Source: Myxococcota bacterium
GTDB lineage: Bacteria; Myxococcota; XYA12-FULL-58-9; JALHOP01
Direction of reading: 5' to 3'
DNA length: 64,000 bases
Assembly: GCA_022842935.1 (NCBI GenBank)
Contig: JALHOP010000004.1
Coordinates: 124,001 to 188,000 of the forward strand
A program made the translations under genes and the position numbers. A model generated the notes under the pieces. That model saw only the letters and a list, made by a program, of their open reading frames with translations. It had not been told where the DNA came from and did no database searches. The first letter of the stretch is position 1. Every line of letters begins with the position of its first letter. Of this stretch, positions 1 to 8,939 are shown piece after piece.

Positions 1-1
1 C

Positions 2-568
2 GTAAAAGAGCGACTTTTTGACACCAGGGATCGCTTGTCCGCTAAAGCGACCAGGGGCCTCGCGACCAGCGCCATAGGCACCAAATCTGTGGCGCTGCCG
101 ATAAGCAAAGATGCCGCCGATACAGGGCAGGGTTTGGCCGTGTTGTTTGCAAGCCTCGTCATGACCGTCAGCCTCGCCGCCAGCGAAGACGCACGCTTTC
201 ACCTGTTGGAGAGCCAACTTAGGGTGGCAGACCAGGCGCGCGCAGCGCCGGCCAGCACGACGTGCCTGACCCTCTACCCCAAGGTGGCGCCGCCGGCGCC
301 CGCGGCGATGGCTACCCCGGCTCCCGACGTCTCCATCAAGAAGTCACTGGCGGACGCTTTCAGCGGCCGTGGTCGCGCGACGGCATGCGTCTACGGGGCT
401 TCGGGCGTACGGCGTCAGGACCCCCGGTTCGGTATGCGCCAGATCACCCTCGAGCTCGCAACCCCGCTTGCATCACCGGGACCCCTGCGCTTGATGCTGC
501 GCACGGTGGTGGAGCGCTTCGCTATGGGTCGCAACAACGCAGAGGTCTACGCGGGGATCAGCTACTGA
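2..568 (+). CDS. 3' end of an unidentified protein gene (5' end outside window)
   Basis: The frame is open from the window edge to a TGA at 566-568, and its codons have the GC-rich third positions of the real genes here, so I read it as the end of a gene that starts upstream. A TTG at 35 and an ATG at 161 are possible internal starts if it is a short gene. The visible 188 residues have an Ala/Pro-rich middle and no motif I recognise; they do not resemble L3, EF-Tu or EF-G, which often precede rpsJ. About 200 bases separate it from rpsJ, so it is probably a separate transcription unit. Confidence 0.5.
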   Translation, partial: VKERLFDTRDRLSAKATRGLATSAIGTKSVALPISKDAADTGQGLAVLFASLVMTVSLAASEDARFHLLESQLRVADQARAAPASTTCLTLYPKVAPPAPAAMATPAPDVSIKKSLADAFSGRGRATACVYGASGVRRQDPRFGMRQITLELATPLASPGPLRLMLRTVVERFAMGRNNAEVYAGISY

Positions 569-773
569 GCAGCGGCTGAAAAATCGACACGCTGCCGTGA
601 AAAAGTGCTCGACGGGGTCCGACTGTTTTGTTAGAAGCCGCGCCCCTGAGTTCAAAAGGCACCCGTCCTCGTGGCGGTGATGCGGTTTGACAACGCGGAA
701 AGCGCCGTCCGGGCGCGTGATCGAAGGCTGCTAAAGGCCCTCGAGAGCGCACCCGATGCAAACGAGAGTTGAG
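569..773 (+). promoter_or_regulatory. Leader/promoter region of the S10 superoperon
   Basis: This 205-base gap must hold the promoter and leader of the ribosomal protein operon. A small hairpin (GCGCC 702-706, GGCGC 712-716) lies in it. TTGACA at 687-692 is a perfect -35 box but no AT-rich -10 follows at 16-18 bases, so I do not assign a promoter. A GAGAG at 764-768 is the likely ribosome-binding site for an rpsJ start at 774. Confidence 0.4.
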
Positions 774-1106
<333 letters not shown>

Positions 1107-1120
1107 GGCGGAGCACGTCA

Positions 1121-1753
1121 ATGAAAGTCGATGTCTTCAACCTAGAGAACAGCAAAGTCGGCAGCGTCGATCTGCCCGATGACGTGTTCGGCGCCGAGGT
1201 CAACGAGACCCTCCTTTGGGAGATGGTCAAGGCCCAGCGCGCGTCGCGTCGTCGCGGTACGCACAAGACCAAGCGCCGTGGCGAAGTTTCCGGCGGTGGT
1301 ATCAAGCCGTACAAGCAGAAGGGCACCGGCCGCGCTCGTCAGGGCTCGAGCCGCGCTCCGAATCACGTCGGTGGCGGCGTCGTCTTCGGCCCCAAGCCGC
1401 GTGACTACAGCTACCGTCTCCCGCGCTCGGCCCGCAAAGCCGCGCTTGCCAGCGCTTTGTCGCTGCGCGCCAAGGGCGGTTTGGTCATCGTCGACAAGAT
1501 GGACTTCAAGGCCCCGAAGACCTCGGGCGTCGTTGAGTTCATGGGCAAGCTCGGCACGACCACGTGTCTCATCATCGACGGTGAGAACGACAACCTCAAA
1601 CTGTCGGCGCGTAACCTCAAGAACGCGAAGTACCTCTTCGCTTCTGCGGTGAACGTGTACGACATCCTCGACTACGACAAGCTGGTCATCACCAAAGGCG
1701 CTCTCGAGCAGGTCATCGCTCGCGTCAAGAGTGAAGAAGCGAAGGCGGCGTAA
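1121..1753 (+). CDS. rplD: 50S ribosomal protein L4
   Basis: L4 of the large subunit exit tunnel. In E. coli L4 also represses its own operon. The 210-residue protein has the long basic tunnel loop at about residues 45-90, with the conserved [15 protein letters not shown] stretch. It follows rpsJ directly. In nearly all bacteria rplC (L3) lies between rpsJ and rplD, and here it is absent. Confidence 0.98.
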   Translation: MKVDVFNLENSKVGSVDLPDDVFGAEVNETLLWEMVKAQRASRRRGTHKTKRRGEVSGGGIKPYKQKGTGRARQGSSRAPNHVGGGVVFGPKPRDYSYRLPRSARKAALASALSLRAKGGLVIVDKMDFKAPKTSGVVEFMGKLGTTTCLIIDGENDNLKLSARNLKNAKYLFASAVNVYDILDYDKLVITKGALEQVIARVKSEEAKAA

Positions 1754-1764
1754 GGGTAACGACC

Positions 1765-2055
1765 ATGCAGAATCACGAAATCCTAGTCCGTCCAATCATC
1801 ACTGAGCGCGCTACTACGGCGCAGGAGCGTCTTGGTCAGTTCACGTTCGAGGTCAAGAAGGCCGCGAACAAGAACCAGATCAAGAGCGCCGTCGAGACCA
1901 TCTACGGCGTGTCCGTTACTGCGGTGCGCACGATGACCATGCCGGGCAAGCTCAAGCGCCGCGGCCAGAGCATCGGCAAGCGTCCCAACTGGAAGAAGGC
2001 CATCGTTCAGCTCAAAGAAGGCGACAAGATCGACTTCTTTGCCGCGGAGACCTAG
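1765..2055 (+). CDS. rplW: 50S ribosomal protein L23
   Basis: L23 lines the tunnel exit and is the docking site for trigger factor and SRP. The 96-residue length is typical. Conserved features are ILVRPIITERAT at residues 6-17, a Lys-rich N-terminal helix and the loop GKRPNWKKAIVQL. It lies 11 bases after rplD and 47 bases before rplB, in the usual order. Confidence 0.98.
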   Translation: MQNHEILVRPIITERATTAQERLGQFTFEVKKAANKNQIKSAVETIYGVSVTAVRTMTMPGKLKRRGQSIGKRPNWKKAIVQLKEGDKIDFFAAET

Positions 2056-2102
2056 TTCGCTTGTCTGTCCGCGGCCAACGCGACCAGACGTAGGAAAAGA
2101 CC

Positions 2103-2954
2103 ATGGGCGTAAAGACCTTTAGACCGACGACGCCAACCAAGCGTCATCAGACCCGCGCTGATTTCTCGGAGCTCACGACCAAAGGTCGCGCGCGTCCCGA
2201 GAAGTCGCTCACGGCCCCACTCAAAGAGAAGGCGGGCCGTAGCAACCAGGGTCGCATCTCCGTCCGCTTCAAGGGCGGCGGTCACAAGCGCAAGTATCGC
2301 ATCATCGACTTCCGTCGTGACAAGCTCGACGTGCCCGCGAAGGTCGTTCGGATCGAATACGATCCGAACCGCTCCGCGCGCATCGCGCTCCTGCACTACA
2401 AGGACGGCGAGAAGCGCTACATCATCGCCCCGGTAGGCCTTGCTGCCGGCGACACGGTGATTTCGTCCGCGCAAGCGGACATCAAGCCGGGCAACTCGCT
2501 GCCGCTCGTTAACATCCCGTTCGGCACGATGGTCCACGCCATCGAGATGAAGCCGGGCAAGGGCGCTCAGCTCGCGCGGAGTGCCGGTGTGCAGGCGACA
2601 CTGATGGCCCGCGACGGTGGTTACTGCCTCCTGCGCTTGCCCTCGGGCGAGATTCGTCAGGTGCCGGAATCTTGCCGCGCCACGATCGGTCAGGTCGGCA
2701 ATACCGACCACGAGAACATCGTGCTTGGTAAAGCCGGTAAGTCGCGTTGGCTCGGCCGCATGCCGCACAACCGTGGTGTCACCATGAACCCGGTCGACCA
2801 CCCGTTGGGTGGTGGCGAAGGCAAGAGCTCTGGTGGCCGTCACCCGGTGACGCCATGGGGCAAGCCGACGCGTGGTTACAAGACCCGCAAGAACAAGTCG
2901 ACGAACCGCTTCATCGTTCAGCGTCGTCCGCCTAGCAACATGAGCAAGGGATAA
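2103..2954 (+). CDS. rplB: 50S ribosomal protein L2
   Basis: L2 binds 23S rRNA at the subunit interface and is needed for peptidyl transferase activity. At 283 residues it has both L2 halves (OB-like domain about 45-125, SH3-like domain 125-205) and the C-terminal block [12 protein letters not shown]. His233 there corresponds to the conserved functional histidine. GGAAAAGACC just before the ATG supplies the ribosome-binding site. Rare codons or transfer signs are not evident. Confidence 0.99.
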   Translation: MGVKTFRPTTPTKRHQTRADFSELTTKGRARPEKSLTAPLKEKAGRSNQGRISVRFKGGGHKRKYRIIDFRRDKLDVPAKVVRIEYDPNRSARIALLHYKDGEKRYIIAPVGLAAGDTVISSAQADIKPGNSLPLVNIPFGTMVHAIEMKPGKGAQLARSAGVQATLMARDGGYCLLRLPSGEIRQVPESCRATIGQVGNTDHENIVLGKAGKSRWLGRMPHNRGVTMNPVDHPLGGGEGKSSGGRHPVTPWGKPTRGYKTRKNKSTNRFIVQRRPPSNMSKG

Positions 2955-2960
2955 GCCTCC

Positions 2961-3242
2961 ATGCCACGTTCACTGAAAAAAGGTCCCTTCGTGGACAAGC
3001 ACCTCGTCAAAAAAGTCGAGGAGATGAACAAGAGCGGTGCCAAGCGTGCCATCAAGACCTGGTCGCGTCGTTCGACCATCTTGCCGGACATGATTGGTCA
3101 CACCTTCGCGGTCCACAATGGCCGCAAGCACATCCCGGTGTTCGTCACCGAGAACATGGTCGACCACAAGCTCGGTGAGTTTGCTCCGACCCGTACCTTC
3201 AATGCTCACCCGGGCATCAAGAAGAAGGAAGTAGCGCGCTAA
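2961..3242 (+). CDS. rpsS: 30S ribosomal protein S19
   Basis: S19 of the 30S head, partner of S13 near the A site. The 93-residue product begins [14 protein letters not shown], which is diagnostic, and has the [21 protein letters not shown] block. It starts 6 bases after rplB. Its stop overlaps the rplV start by one base (TAATG), indicating translational coupling. Confidence 0.99.
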   Translation: MPRSLKKGPFVDKHLVKKVEEMNKSGAKRAIKTWSRRSTILPDMIGHTFAVHNGRKHIPVFVTENMVDHKLGEFAPTRTFNAHPGIKKKEVAR

Positions 3243-3631
3243 TGGCTACCAGAGAGAAACAGAAGGCCATCAAGCGGGCCGAAGAGCGCAAGGCGGCTGG
3301 GCCGACTGCGTCGCTCAACTACCTGCGTATGTCGCCGCAGAAGGTGCGTCTCGTTGTCGACCTCATCCGCGGCCGCGCCGTGGAAGAGGCCCTCAATATC
3401 CTCACGTTCAGCCCGAAGGCCGCTGCTCGTCCGCTCGGCAAGCTCTTGAAGAGCGCCGTTGCCAACGCCGACCAGAAGGGCGGTGTCGACCTCGACAAGT
3501 TGGTCGTCAAGACCGCTTTCGTGGACGAGGGGCCAACCTGGCGCCGGTGGCTTCCGCGCGCTCAAGGTCGCGCCACCCGCATCCGCAAGCGTACGTCGCA
3601 CGTCACCATCGTTCTAGGCGAGAGGGCTTAA
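3242..3631 (+). CDS. rplV: 50S ribosomal protein L22
   Basis: L22 spans the large subunit and its beta-hairpin lines the exit tunnel. The 129-residue product has the signature [18 protein letters not shown] at about residues 23-40 and the basic hairpin [16 protein letters not shown] near residues 104-119. The first 20 residues are a Lys/Glu/Ala-rich extension beyond the shorter E. coli protein. It is coupled to rpsS through a TAATG overlap. Confidence 0.98.
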   Translation: MATREKQKAIKRAEERKAAGPTASLNYLRMSPQKVRLVVDLIRGRAVEEALNILTFSPKAAARPLGKLLKSAVANADQKGGVDLDKLVVKTAFVDEGPTWRRWLPRAQGRATRIRKRTSHVTIVLGERA

Positions 3632-3635
3632 ACAC

Positions 3636-4325
3636 ATGGGTCAGAAGACACATCCAGTAGGCTTCCGCCTCGGCGTCATTCGTACCTGGGATTCCAAGTG
3701 GTACGAGGACAAGAACTACGCAGCTTGGCTGCACGAAGACATCAAGCTTCGTGACTTCGTGAAGAAGAAGCTGAACAGCGCCGGTGTCTCGAAGGTCGAG
3801 ATCGAGCGCGCGGCCGCCAAGGTGAAGATCAGCATCTACACCCCGCGTCCCGGCATCGTCATCGGCAAGAAGGGCGTCGGCATCGAGCAGCTCAAGAAGG
3901 AGCTGCAGGTCCTGTCGAAGTCCGAAGTCTTCGTGAACATTCACGAGGTCCGCAAGGCCGAGATCGACGCTCAGCTCGTCGCCGAGAACGTTTGCGTTCA
4001 GCTCGAGCGCCGCGTTGCCTTCCGAAGAGCCATGAAGAAGGCGGTACAGACCGCTCTCAAGTTCGGCGCCAAAGGCATCCGTATCGCCGCCGCAGGCCGC
4101 TTGGGTGGCGGTGAAATGGCCCGTCACGAGCAGTATCGCGAGGGCCGTGTTCCCTTGCACACGCTGCGCGCGGACATCGACTTCGGCTTTGCCGAGGCGA
4201 AGACCACGTACGGAAAGATCGGCGTCAAGGTGTGGATCTTCCGCGGAGAGATTCTCCCGGAGTCGGGTCCGTTGCCTCCGCGCGAGAAAGCCCCAGAACA
4301 GCCCCGGGAGCGCTTCGACTCCTAA
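3636..4325 (+). CDS. rpsC: 30S ribosomal protein S3
   Basis: S3 at the mRNA entry channel of the 30S subunit. The 229-residue protein starts [13 protein letters not shown], has the KH domain loop [14 protein letters not shown] at about residues 71-84 and the C-terminal S3 domain with [20 protein letters not shown]. The C-terminal tail is Pro/Glu-rich. Gene order and the 4-base gap after rplV are standard. Confidence 0.99.
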   Translation: MGQKTHPVGFRLGVIRTWDSKWYEDKNYAAWLHEDIKLRDFVKKKLNSAGVSKVEIERAAAKVKISIYTPRPGIVIGKKGVGIEQLKKELQVLSKSEVFVNIHEVRKAEIDAQLVAENVCVQLERRVAFRRAMKKAVQTALKFGAKGIRIAAAGRLGGGEMARHEQYREGRVPLHTLRADIDFGFAEAKTTYGKIGVKVWIFRGEILPESGPLPPREKAPEQPRERFDS

Positions 4326-4357
4326 TTGGGGTTGACCGCTAAAGAGGACTAAACGTC

Positions 4358-4771
<414 letters not shown>

Positions 4772-4783
4772 GACTTAAGACCA

Positions 4784-5170
4784 ATGGCACAGAACGCTGA
4801 ACGAGTCGTCGCTTCGAATATCCGTGACCGGAACCCGGCAGAGCTCATTTCGCTCCGCTCGGCGAAGGTCGAGGAGCTCCGCAAGCTTCGCTTCAAGAAG
4901 GCCCTCGAGGGCTCGCAAGCCGTCACCATCAAGTCGCACGAGTTTCAAGCTCTGCGACACGACATCGCCGTCTTGAACACCGTCTTGGGTGAGAAAGACC
5001 GCGGCGTGACTGTCGAGGCCAAGGCGCCTCGTGCGCCCAAGGCGAAGGCTGAGAAGGCACCCAAGGCCGAGAAGAAGGCCGCAGCGCCCAAGGCTGAGAA
5101 GAAGCCGAAGGCCGAGAAGACCGAGAAGGCTCCCGCCAAGAAGGCGAAGGCCAAGAAGGGCGAGGAATAA
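4784..5170 (+). CDS. rpmC: 50S ribosomal protein L29 with a long Lys/Ala/Pro tail
   Basis: L29 sits beside L23 at the tunnel exit. Residues 14-74 form the normal two-helix L29 domain (the [19 protein letters not shown] region and [15 protein letters not shown]). Residues 79-128 are a low-complexity tail of Ala-Pro-Lys-Ala and Ala-Glu-Lys units that roughly doubles the usual 60-70 residue length. The tail gene segment directly abuts the similarly biased head of rpsQ, two bases downstream. The tail is probably disordered and basic. Confidence 0.97.
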   Translation: MAQNAERVVASNIRDRNPAELISLRSAKVEELRKLRFKKALEGSQAVTIKSHEFQALRHDIAVLNTVLGEKDRGVTVEAKAPRAPKAKAEKAPKAEKKAAAPKAEKKPKAEKTEKAPAKKAKAKKGEE

Positions 5171-5172
5171 AA

Positions 5173-5565
5173 ATGGCTGAGAAGACTGCAAAGCCGAAGG
5201 CGAAAGAAGCGGCCGCGGCTCCGAAGGCCGCTAAGGCTCCGAAGGCGACGAAGGCTCCCAAGGCCGAGATGACTGCTTCGGCGGATGTTTCGAAGGTCGC
5301 GGAAGAGCGCAAGAAGTCCATCAAAACCCGTCGCGGCGTGGTCTTGAGCAACAAGATGGACAAGACGGTGGTCGTCGAGATCAGCCGTCGTTACCAACAT
5401 CCGAAGTACGGCAAGTTCTTGAAGCATCGCATTCGCCACAAGGCGCATGACGCTGACAACAAGTGCAACATCGGGGACATCGTGGTCATCGAAGAGACCC
5501 GTCCGCTGTCGAAGGACAAGCGTTGGCGTGTCATCGAGATCGCGGTCGCCGCGTCGGCCGTCTGA
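5173..5565 (+). CDS. rpsQ: 30S ribosomal protein S17 with a Lys/Ala-rich head
   Basis: S17 binds 16S rRNA early in 30S assembly. The OB-fold core occupies about residues 48-125, with [19 protein letters not shown] and a [15 protein letters not shown] segment. Residues 1-45 are a Lys/Ala/Pro-rich extension made of APKA-type units, like the tail of L29 encoded just upstream. Typical S17 is 80-90 residues, this one 130. An internal start near residue 35 (GAGATG) is possible but would leave the extension unexplained. Confidence 0.96.
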   Translation: MAEKTAKPKAKEAAAAPKAAKAPKATKAPKAEMTASADVSKVAEERKKSIKTRRGVVLSNKMDKTVVVEISRRYQHPKYGKFLKHRIRHKAHDADNKCNIGDIVVIEETRPLSKDKRWRVIEIAVAASAV

Positions 5566-5636
5566 TTCGATAAGGAAGTCCGTGTAAGCGGACACTGAGC
5601 GAGCGTCTGCCAAGGCAGACAAAAGGGTATGTCGTC
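5566..5636 (+). promoter_or_regulatory. Two tandem hairpins in the rpsQ-rplN spacer
   Basis: This 71-base spacer holds two perfect stem-loops: GTCCG 5578-5582 with CGGAC 5589-5593, and GTCTGC 5605-5610 with GCAGAC 5615-5620 (loop CAAG). No T-run follows, so it is not a standard terminator. The second hairpin ends 16 bases before the rplN ATG, with AAAAGGG between them as the likely ribosome-binding site. A role in translational control or RNA processing is an inference. Confidence 0.5.
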
Positions 5637-6005
5637 ATGATTCAGATGCAAACGGTCCTCGACGTCGCCGACAATTCGGGCGCGAAGAAGGTCATGTGCG
5701 TCAAGGTTCTCGGCGGCTCGCGTCGTCGCTACGCCACCATCGGTGACGTGGTGATCGTGGCGATCCGTGAGGCCCTGCCGAACGCCAAGGTGAAGAAGGG
5801 CGATGTCGCCCGCGCCGTCGTGGTGCGGACCTCGAAAGAGATCCTCCGCGCCGACGGTAGCTACATCCGCTTCGACACGAACTCCGCGGTTCTGATCAGC
5901 GCGCAAGGCGAGCCGATCGGCACCCGCATCTTCGGGCCGGTGGCACGCGAGCTCCGCAGCAAGAAGTTCATGAAAATCATTTCGCTCGCTCCCGAGGTGC
6001 TCTAA
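5637..6005 (+). CDS. rplN: 50S ribosomal protein L14
   Basis: L14 forms an intersubunit bridge with 16S rRNA and is the site for the silencing factor RsfS. The 122-residue length is exact for the family. It starts [21 protein letters not shown] and contains the RGDVV-like segment in the usual position (here [12 protein letters not shown]). It is coupled to rplX by a TAATG overlap. Confidence 0.99.
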   Translation: MIQMQTVLDVADNSGAKKVMCVKVLGGSRRRYATIGDVVIVAIREALPNAKVKKGDVARAVVVRTSKEILRADGSYIRFDTNSAVLISAQGEPIGTRIFGPVARELRSKKFMKIISLAPEVL

Positions 6006-6340
6006 TGGCTCGCCGTCTACGTAAAGGTGACGAAGTCGTTGTCATCGCCGGCGCCCATAAGGGCAAGACCGGTCGAATCGTCGAAGTGATGACCGACTCC
6101 GACCGCGTTCGCATCGAGGGCGTCGCCACGGCGCAGCGCCACGTCAAGCCGGGTCGCGACCCGAAGATGCCGAACGGCGGCATCGTCGAGAAGCTCGGCT
6201 CGATTCACGCCTCGAACGTCATGCCTGTCGACCCGAGCACCAAGAAGCCCACCCGTGTGGGTTCGAAGACTCTCGAAGATGGCACCCGCGTTCGGATCGC
6301 GAAGAAGTCTGGTGACATGTTGCAGGACGCAGGCGTATAA
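6005..6340 (+). CDS. rplX: 50S ribosomal protein L24
   Basis: L24 is an assembly initiator near the tunnel exit. The KOW motif is at residues 5-32 (KGDEVVVIAGAHKGKTGRI). The segment VKPGRDPKMPNGGIVEKLGSIHASNVMPVD is typical. At 111 residues it is normal. The start overlaps the rplN stop by one base. A 124-base structured spacer follows before rplE. Confidence 0.98.
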   Translation: MARRLRKGDEVVVIAGAHKGKTGRIVEVMTDSDRVRIEGVATAQRHVKPGRDPKMPNGGIVEKLGSIHASNVMPVDPSTKKPTRVGSKTLEDGTRVRIAKKSGDMLQDAGV

Positions 6341-6464
6341 GGCGCGTCCCGCACGGGCGCTTTGGTCGTGCGCGAGAGCCTCTGGGCTAGCCCAACCGGC
6401 TCACGAAGATTGTTCGATAGACATCAGCGGGTCGTAGTGCTGGCCGGCTGTAACGAGGGAAGTC
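6341..6464 (+). promoter_or_regulatory. Structured rplX-rplE spacer, possible S8-type control site
   Basis: The spacer contains a two-part stem, GAGCC 6376-6380 with GGCTC 6398-6402, enclosing the 12-base palindrome TGGGCTAGCCCA at 6383-6394. A GC-rich imperfect hairpin (GCG-T-CCC with GGGCGC) lies just after the rplX stop. In E. coli ribosomal protein S8 represses the spc mRNA by binding at the L24-L5 junction, which is this location. I did not verify an S8 motif. Confidence 0.45.
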
Positions 6465-7142
6465 ATGGCAGAAGAGAACGACGATAAGGCCGCAGCGGCT
6501 GCCGCGAAAGCGGAGCGCGCAGAGAAGGCGAAAGCCAAGGCCGCCAAGGGCAAAGAGAAGAAGCGCGACGCCATCAAGGTGGAGCCGTTGCCTGAGGGCT
6601 ACGTGCCGCGCCTGCTCGGCCGCTACAATAAAGAGATCGTGCCGGCTCTGATGAAAGAGTTTGGCTACAAGAACGCGATGGAAGTTCCGAAGGTCACGAA
6701 GATCGTCGTGAACGCCGGTATCGGTGAGGCCACCTCGAACCCGAACCTCGTGAAGGCGGCTGCCGAGCAGCTCTCCGACATCACTGGCCAACACGCGGTG
6801 ATCACCAAGTCGAAGAAAGCCATCGCGAACTTCAAGCTCCGTGGCGGCCAGGCAATCGGCGCCACGGTGACCCTGCGTCGCCTCGCGATGTGGGAGTTCC
6901 TCGACCGGCTCGTGTCCGTCGCCCTGCCGCGTACGCGCGACTTCAAGGGCATCAACGGCAAGGCGTTCGACGGCCGTGGCAACTACACGCTGGGTTTGAA
7001 AGAGCAGATCATCTTCCCCGAGGTCTCCTACGAGGACGTCGAGAAGGTGTTCGGCATGAACATCTCGATCATCACCACGGCGAAAGACGACGTGCAGGGG
7101 AAAGCGCTGTTGCGCCACCTCGGCATGCCCTTCAGGAACTAA
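6465..7142 (+). CDS. rplE: 50S ribosomal protein L5 with N-terminal extension
   Basis: L5 binds 5S rRNA in the central protuberance. Residues about 47-225 match the normal 180-residue protein ([48 protein letters not shown]). The first 45 residues are an added Lys/Ala/Glu-rich head. GAGGGA about six bases before the ATG supports this start, so the head is likely translated. L29, S17 and L30 in the same operon have comparable tails. Confidence 0.97.
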   Translation: MAEENDDKAAAAAAKAERAEKAKAKAAKGKEKKRDAIKVEPLPEGYVPRLLGRYNKEIVPALMKEFGYKNAMEVPKVTKIVVNAGIGEATSNPNLVKAAAEQLSDITGQHAVITKSKKAIANFKLRGGQAIGATVTLRRLAMWEFLDRLVSVALPRTRDFKGINGKAFDGRGNYTLGLKEQIIFPEVSYEDVEKVFGMNISIITTAKDDVQGKALLRHLGMPFRN

Positions 7143-7148
7143 CAGACC

Positions 7149-7334
7149 ATGGCTAAGACTTCGAAGCGCGTCCAAGCGACCCGCAAGCCGAAATTCAAGG
7201 TTCGCGCCTACAACCGTTGCCCAATCTGCGGCCGGTCGCGGGCGTTCCTCCGCAAGTTCCAGATGTGCCGCTTGTGCTTCCGCAAGCGCGCGCTGAACGC
7301 GGAGATCCCAGGCGTCATCAAGGCGAGCTGGTAG
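7149..7334 (+). CDS. rpsN: 30S ribosomal protein S14, zinc type
   Basis: S14 of the 30S head. The 61-residue protein is the short zinc-binding form, with Cys24-x2-Cys27 and Cys40-x2-Cys43. The C-terminus [10 protein letters not shown] is typical. It lies six bases after rplE. No zinc-free paralogue is visible in this window. Confidence 0.99.
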   Translation: MAKTSKRVQATRKPKFKVRAYNRCPICGRSRAFLRKFQMCRLCFRKRALNAEIPGVIKASW

Positions 7335-7464
7335 TCGATTCGTCGTTTATCGCGGGTCGGTCATCGATGTCCGATCTTCGGTAGACGGTTTTCGGTCGTC
7401 GGTAGTCGGCGGCCGGTGATGTCAGCAAGTTCGCAACGCGAATACTGCTGACGAGGTTTAGAGA
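7335..7464 (+). promoter_or_regulatory. rpsN-rpsH spacer with TCGGT-like repeats and a strong stem-loop
   Basis: The first 80 bases are a degenerate repeat of short TCGGT/TCGAT-like words (about 7350-7415). A compound hairpin follows: GTCAGCA 7421-7427 with TGCTGAC 7446-7452, and inside it TTCGC 7430-7434 with GCGAA 7438-7442, loop AAC. The hairpin ends 12 bases before the rpsH ATG, so it could affect ribosome access. No T-run follows it. Confidence 0.5.
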
Positions 7465-7863
7465 ATGCATACCGATCCAGTTGCCGACCTGCTGACCCGT
7501 ATCCGCAATGGCGCCCGCGCGCGTCTTTCGACGGTCAGCTGCCCCCAGTCCAAGCTGAAGCTCGAGATCTGCCGCGTCTTGAAGGAAGAAGGCTACATCG
7601 CCGACTTCCAGAGCGTGCCTGATCAGAAGAAGCAGGGCCAGATTGACATCACGCTCCGCTATGACGAGCGACGTCGCCCGGTCATCAACAGCATCCGCCG
7701 TGTGTCGAAGCCCGGTCTGCGCCAGTATCTGCGCTCGACCGAGATCCCGCGCATCCGCACTGGCCTTGGCATCATGATTTTGACCACGTCGCGTGGCGTC
7801 CTTACCGACCGCGCCTGCCGCGAGCAGGGTGTCGGCGGCGAAGCGCTCTGTTCGGTCTACTAA
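7465..7863 (+). CDS. rpsH: 30S ribosomal protein S8
   Basis: S8 organises the 16S central domain and is the autogenous repressor of the spc operon in E. coli. The 132-residue length is typical. It starts MHTDPVADLLTRIRNG and ends with the conserved GILTTSRGVLTD-like block (here IMILTTSRGVLTDR) and GGEALCSVY. A 130-base structured spacer precedes it, unlike the tight spacing in most genomes. Confidence 0.99.
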   Translation: MHTDPVADLLTRIRNGARARLSTVSCPQSKLKLEICRVLKEEGYIADFQSVPDQKKQGQIDITLRYDERRRPVINSIRRVSKPGLRQYLRSTEIPRIRTGLGIMILTTSRGVLTDRACREQGVGGEALCSVY

Positions 7864-7890
7864 CGACACGACGACAACGAGGAACGAACA

Positions 7891-8430
7891 ATGTCACGCA
7901 TTGGTAAAAAGCCGATTCCGATTCCCGACAAGGTGAAGGTCGAGGTCAGCGCGCGCTCGGTGAAGGTCACCGGTCCGCTCGGTGTGCTCGACGCCGTGAT
8001 CCCCCTGGGCGTCACCATCAAGATCGAGAACAACGTCATTCACATCGGTGCACCCGCTCCGAACCGCCAGAACAAGGGGTTCCAGGGCCTGATGCGCGCC
8101 GTGCTCGCCAACATGGTGAACGGTGTCGTCAAAGGCTTCGAGCGCACAATCGAGATCAACGGCGTTGGCTACAAGGCCGAGCAGAAGGGCGACAAGCTGG
8201 TTCTCCAGCTCGGTTACACGCACCCCTGCGAGGTCGTCTTGCCGAAGTCGGTGAAGGCGAAGATCGACAAGGGCACGGTCGTGACCCTGTCTGGTCCGGA
8301 CAAGCAGGTGGTCAATCAGATCGCCGCAACGCTGAGAGCCTTCAAGAAGCCCGAGCCCTACAAGGGCAAAGGCGTCAAATACTCGAACGAGACCATCATC
8401 CGCAAAGTCGGTAAGACGGGAGCCAAGTAA
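7891..8430 (+). CDS. rplF: 50S ribosomal protein L6
   Basis: L6 lies near the sarcin-ricin loop and GTPase centre. The 179-residue protein has two L6 repeats (about 1-82 and 83-179) and the signature [14 protein letters not shown] near the C-terminus. It starts [15 protein letters not shown]. Its stop is two bases from the rplR start. Confidence 0.99.
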   Translation: MSRIGKKPIPIPDKVKVEVSARSVKVTGPLGVLDAVIPLGVTIKIENNVIHIGAPAPNRQNKGFQGLMRAVLANMVNGVVKGFERTIEINGVGYKAEQKGDKLVLQLGYTHPCEVVLPKSVKAKIDKGTVVTLSGPDKQVVNQIAATLRAFKKPEPYKGKGVKYSNETIIRKVGKTGAK

Positions 8431-8432
8431 CA

Positions 8433-8789
8433 ATGGGCACCAAGGGTTTAACGGGCCGCCAGCGCCGCAAGTTGCGCGTTCGCAAGAAGGTCTTCGGTAC
8501 CGCCGAGCGTCCGCGCTTGAACGTGTTCCGCAGCGCCAAGCACATCTACGCGCAGGTCATCGACGACGACAAGGGCATGACCTTGGCCGCTGCTTCGAGC
8601 CTCGCCGAGACCGTGAAGAAGATGGATGGCAAGAAAGCCGATATCGCCAAAGCGGTCGGCAGCGCAGTCGCGCAGGCTTGCAAGGCCGCCAATATCACGG
8701 CGGTCGTCTTCGACCGTAACGGCTACCGCTATCACGGACGCATCAAGGCAGTTGCCGACGGCGCTCGCGAGGGTGGATTGCAATTCTGA
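8433..8789 (+). CDS. rplR: 50S ribosomal protein L18
   Basis: L18 carries 5S rRNA into the large subunit. The 118-residue length is normal, with [20 protein letters not shown] near residues 27-46 and the C-terminal [19 protein letters not shown]. Its stop codon lies in the loop of a perfect 9-bp inverted repeat that begins the long spacer before rpsE. Confidence 0.98.
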   Translation: MGTKGLTGRQRRKLRVRKKVFGTAERPRLNVFRSAKHIYAQVIDDDKGMTLAAASSLAETVKKMDGKKADIAKAVGSAVAQACKAANITAVVFDRNGYRYHGRIKAVADGAREGGLQF

Positions 8790-8939
8790 CGAATTGCAAC
8801 CCACTGGGGTGGACGTTTATCGCGGCTGATGCCGCTAATCGGCCGCCACTTGAGGCGGCCGAGAAGTTCTAACTGTTCGAGTCCGGACTGGCGTGCCGGA
8901 CGAGGCGGTCCGAAAAAGCGGACCAAAAGAGGTTTCTAA
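8778..8939 (+). promoter_or_regulatory. Five-hairpin rplR-rpsE intergenic region
   Basis: The region holds five stems in a row: TTGCAATTC 8778-8786 with GAATTGCAA 8791-8799 (the loop TGAC contains the rplR stop); GCGGC 8822-8826 with GCCGC 8831-8835; CGGCCGCC 8840-8847 with GGCGGCCG 8854-8861; GTCCGG 8881-8886 with CCGGAC 8896-8901; and GGTCCG 8907-8912 with CGGACC 8919-8924. The ribosome-binding site AAAAGAGG lies directly after the last stem. There is no T-run. I infer a structured leader for rpsE or a processing/attenuation element. Confidence 0.6.

Noticed and set aside
687-715. Perfect TTGACA -35 box upstream of rpsJ
   Set aside because: The base run 16-18 positions downstream is GC-rich with no -10 like element.
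3242-3631. Longer L22 with N-terminal Lys-rich head as a fifth tail protein
   Set aside because: The head is about 20 residues and within the range seen in other bacteria, so it is not counted with the four long tails.
8875-8884. GTTCGAGTCC looks like a tRNA T-arm
   Set aside because: No acceptor stem, D-arm or anticodon arm fits upstream, and the bases belong to the hairpin array before rpsE.
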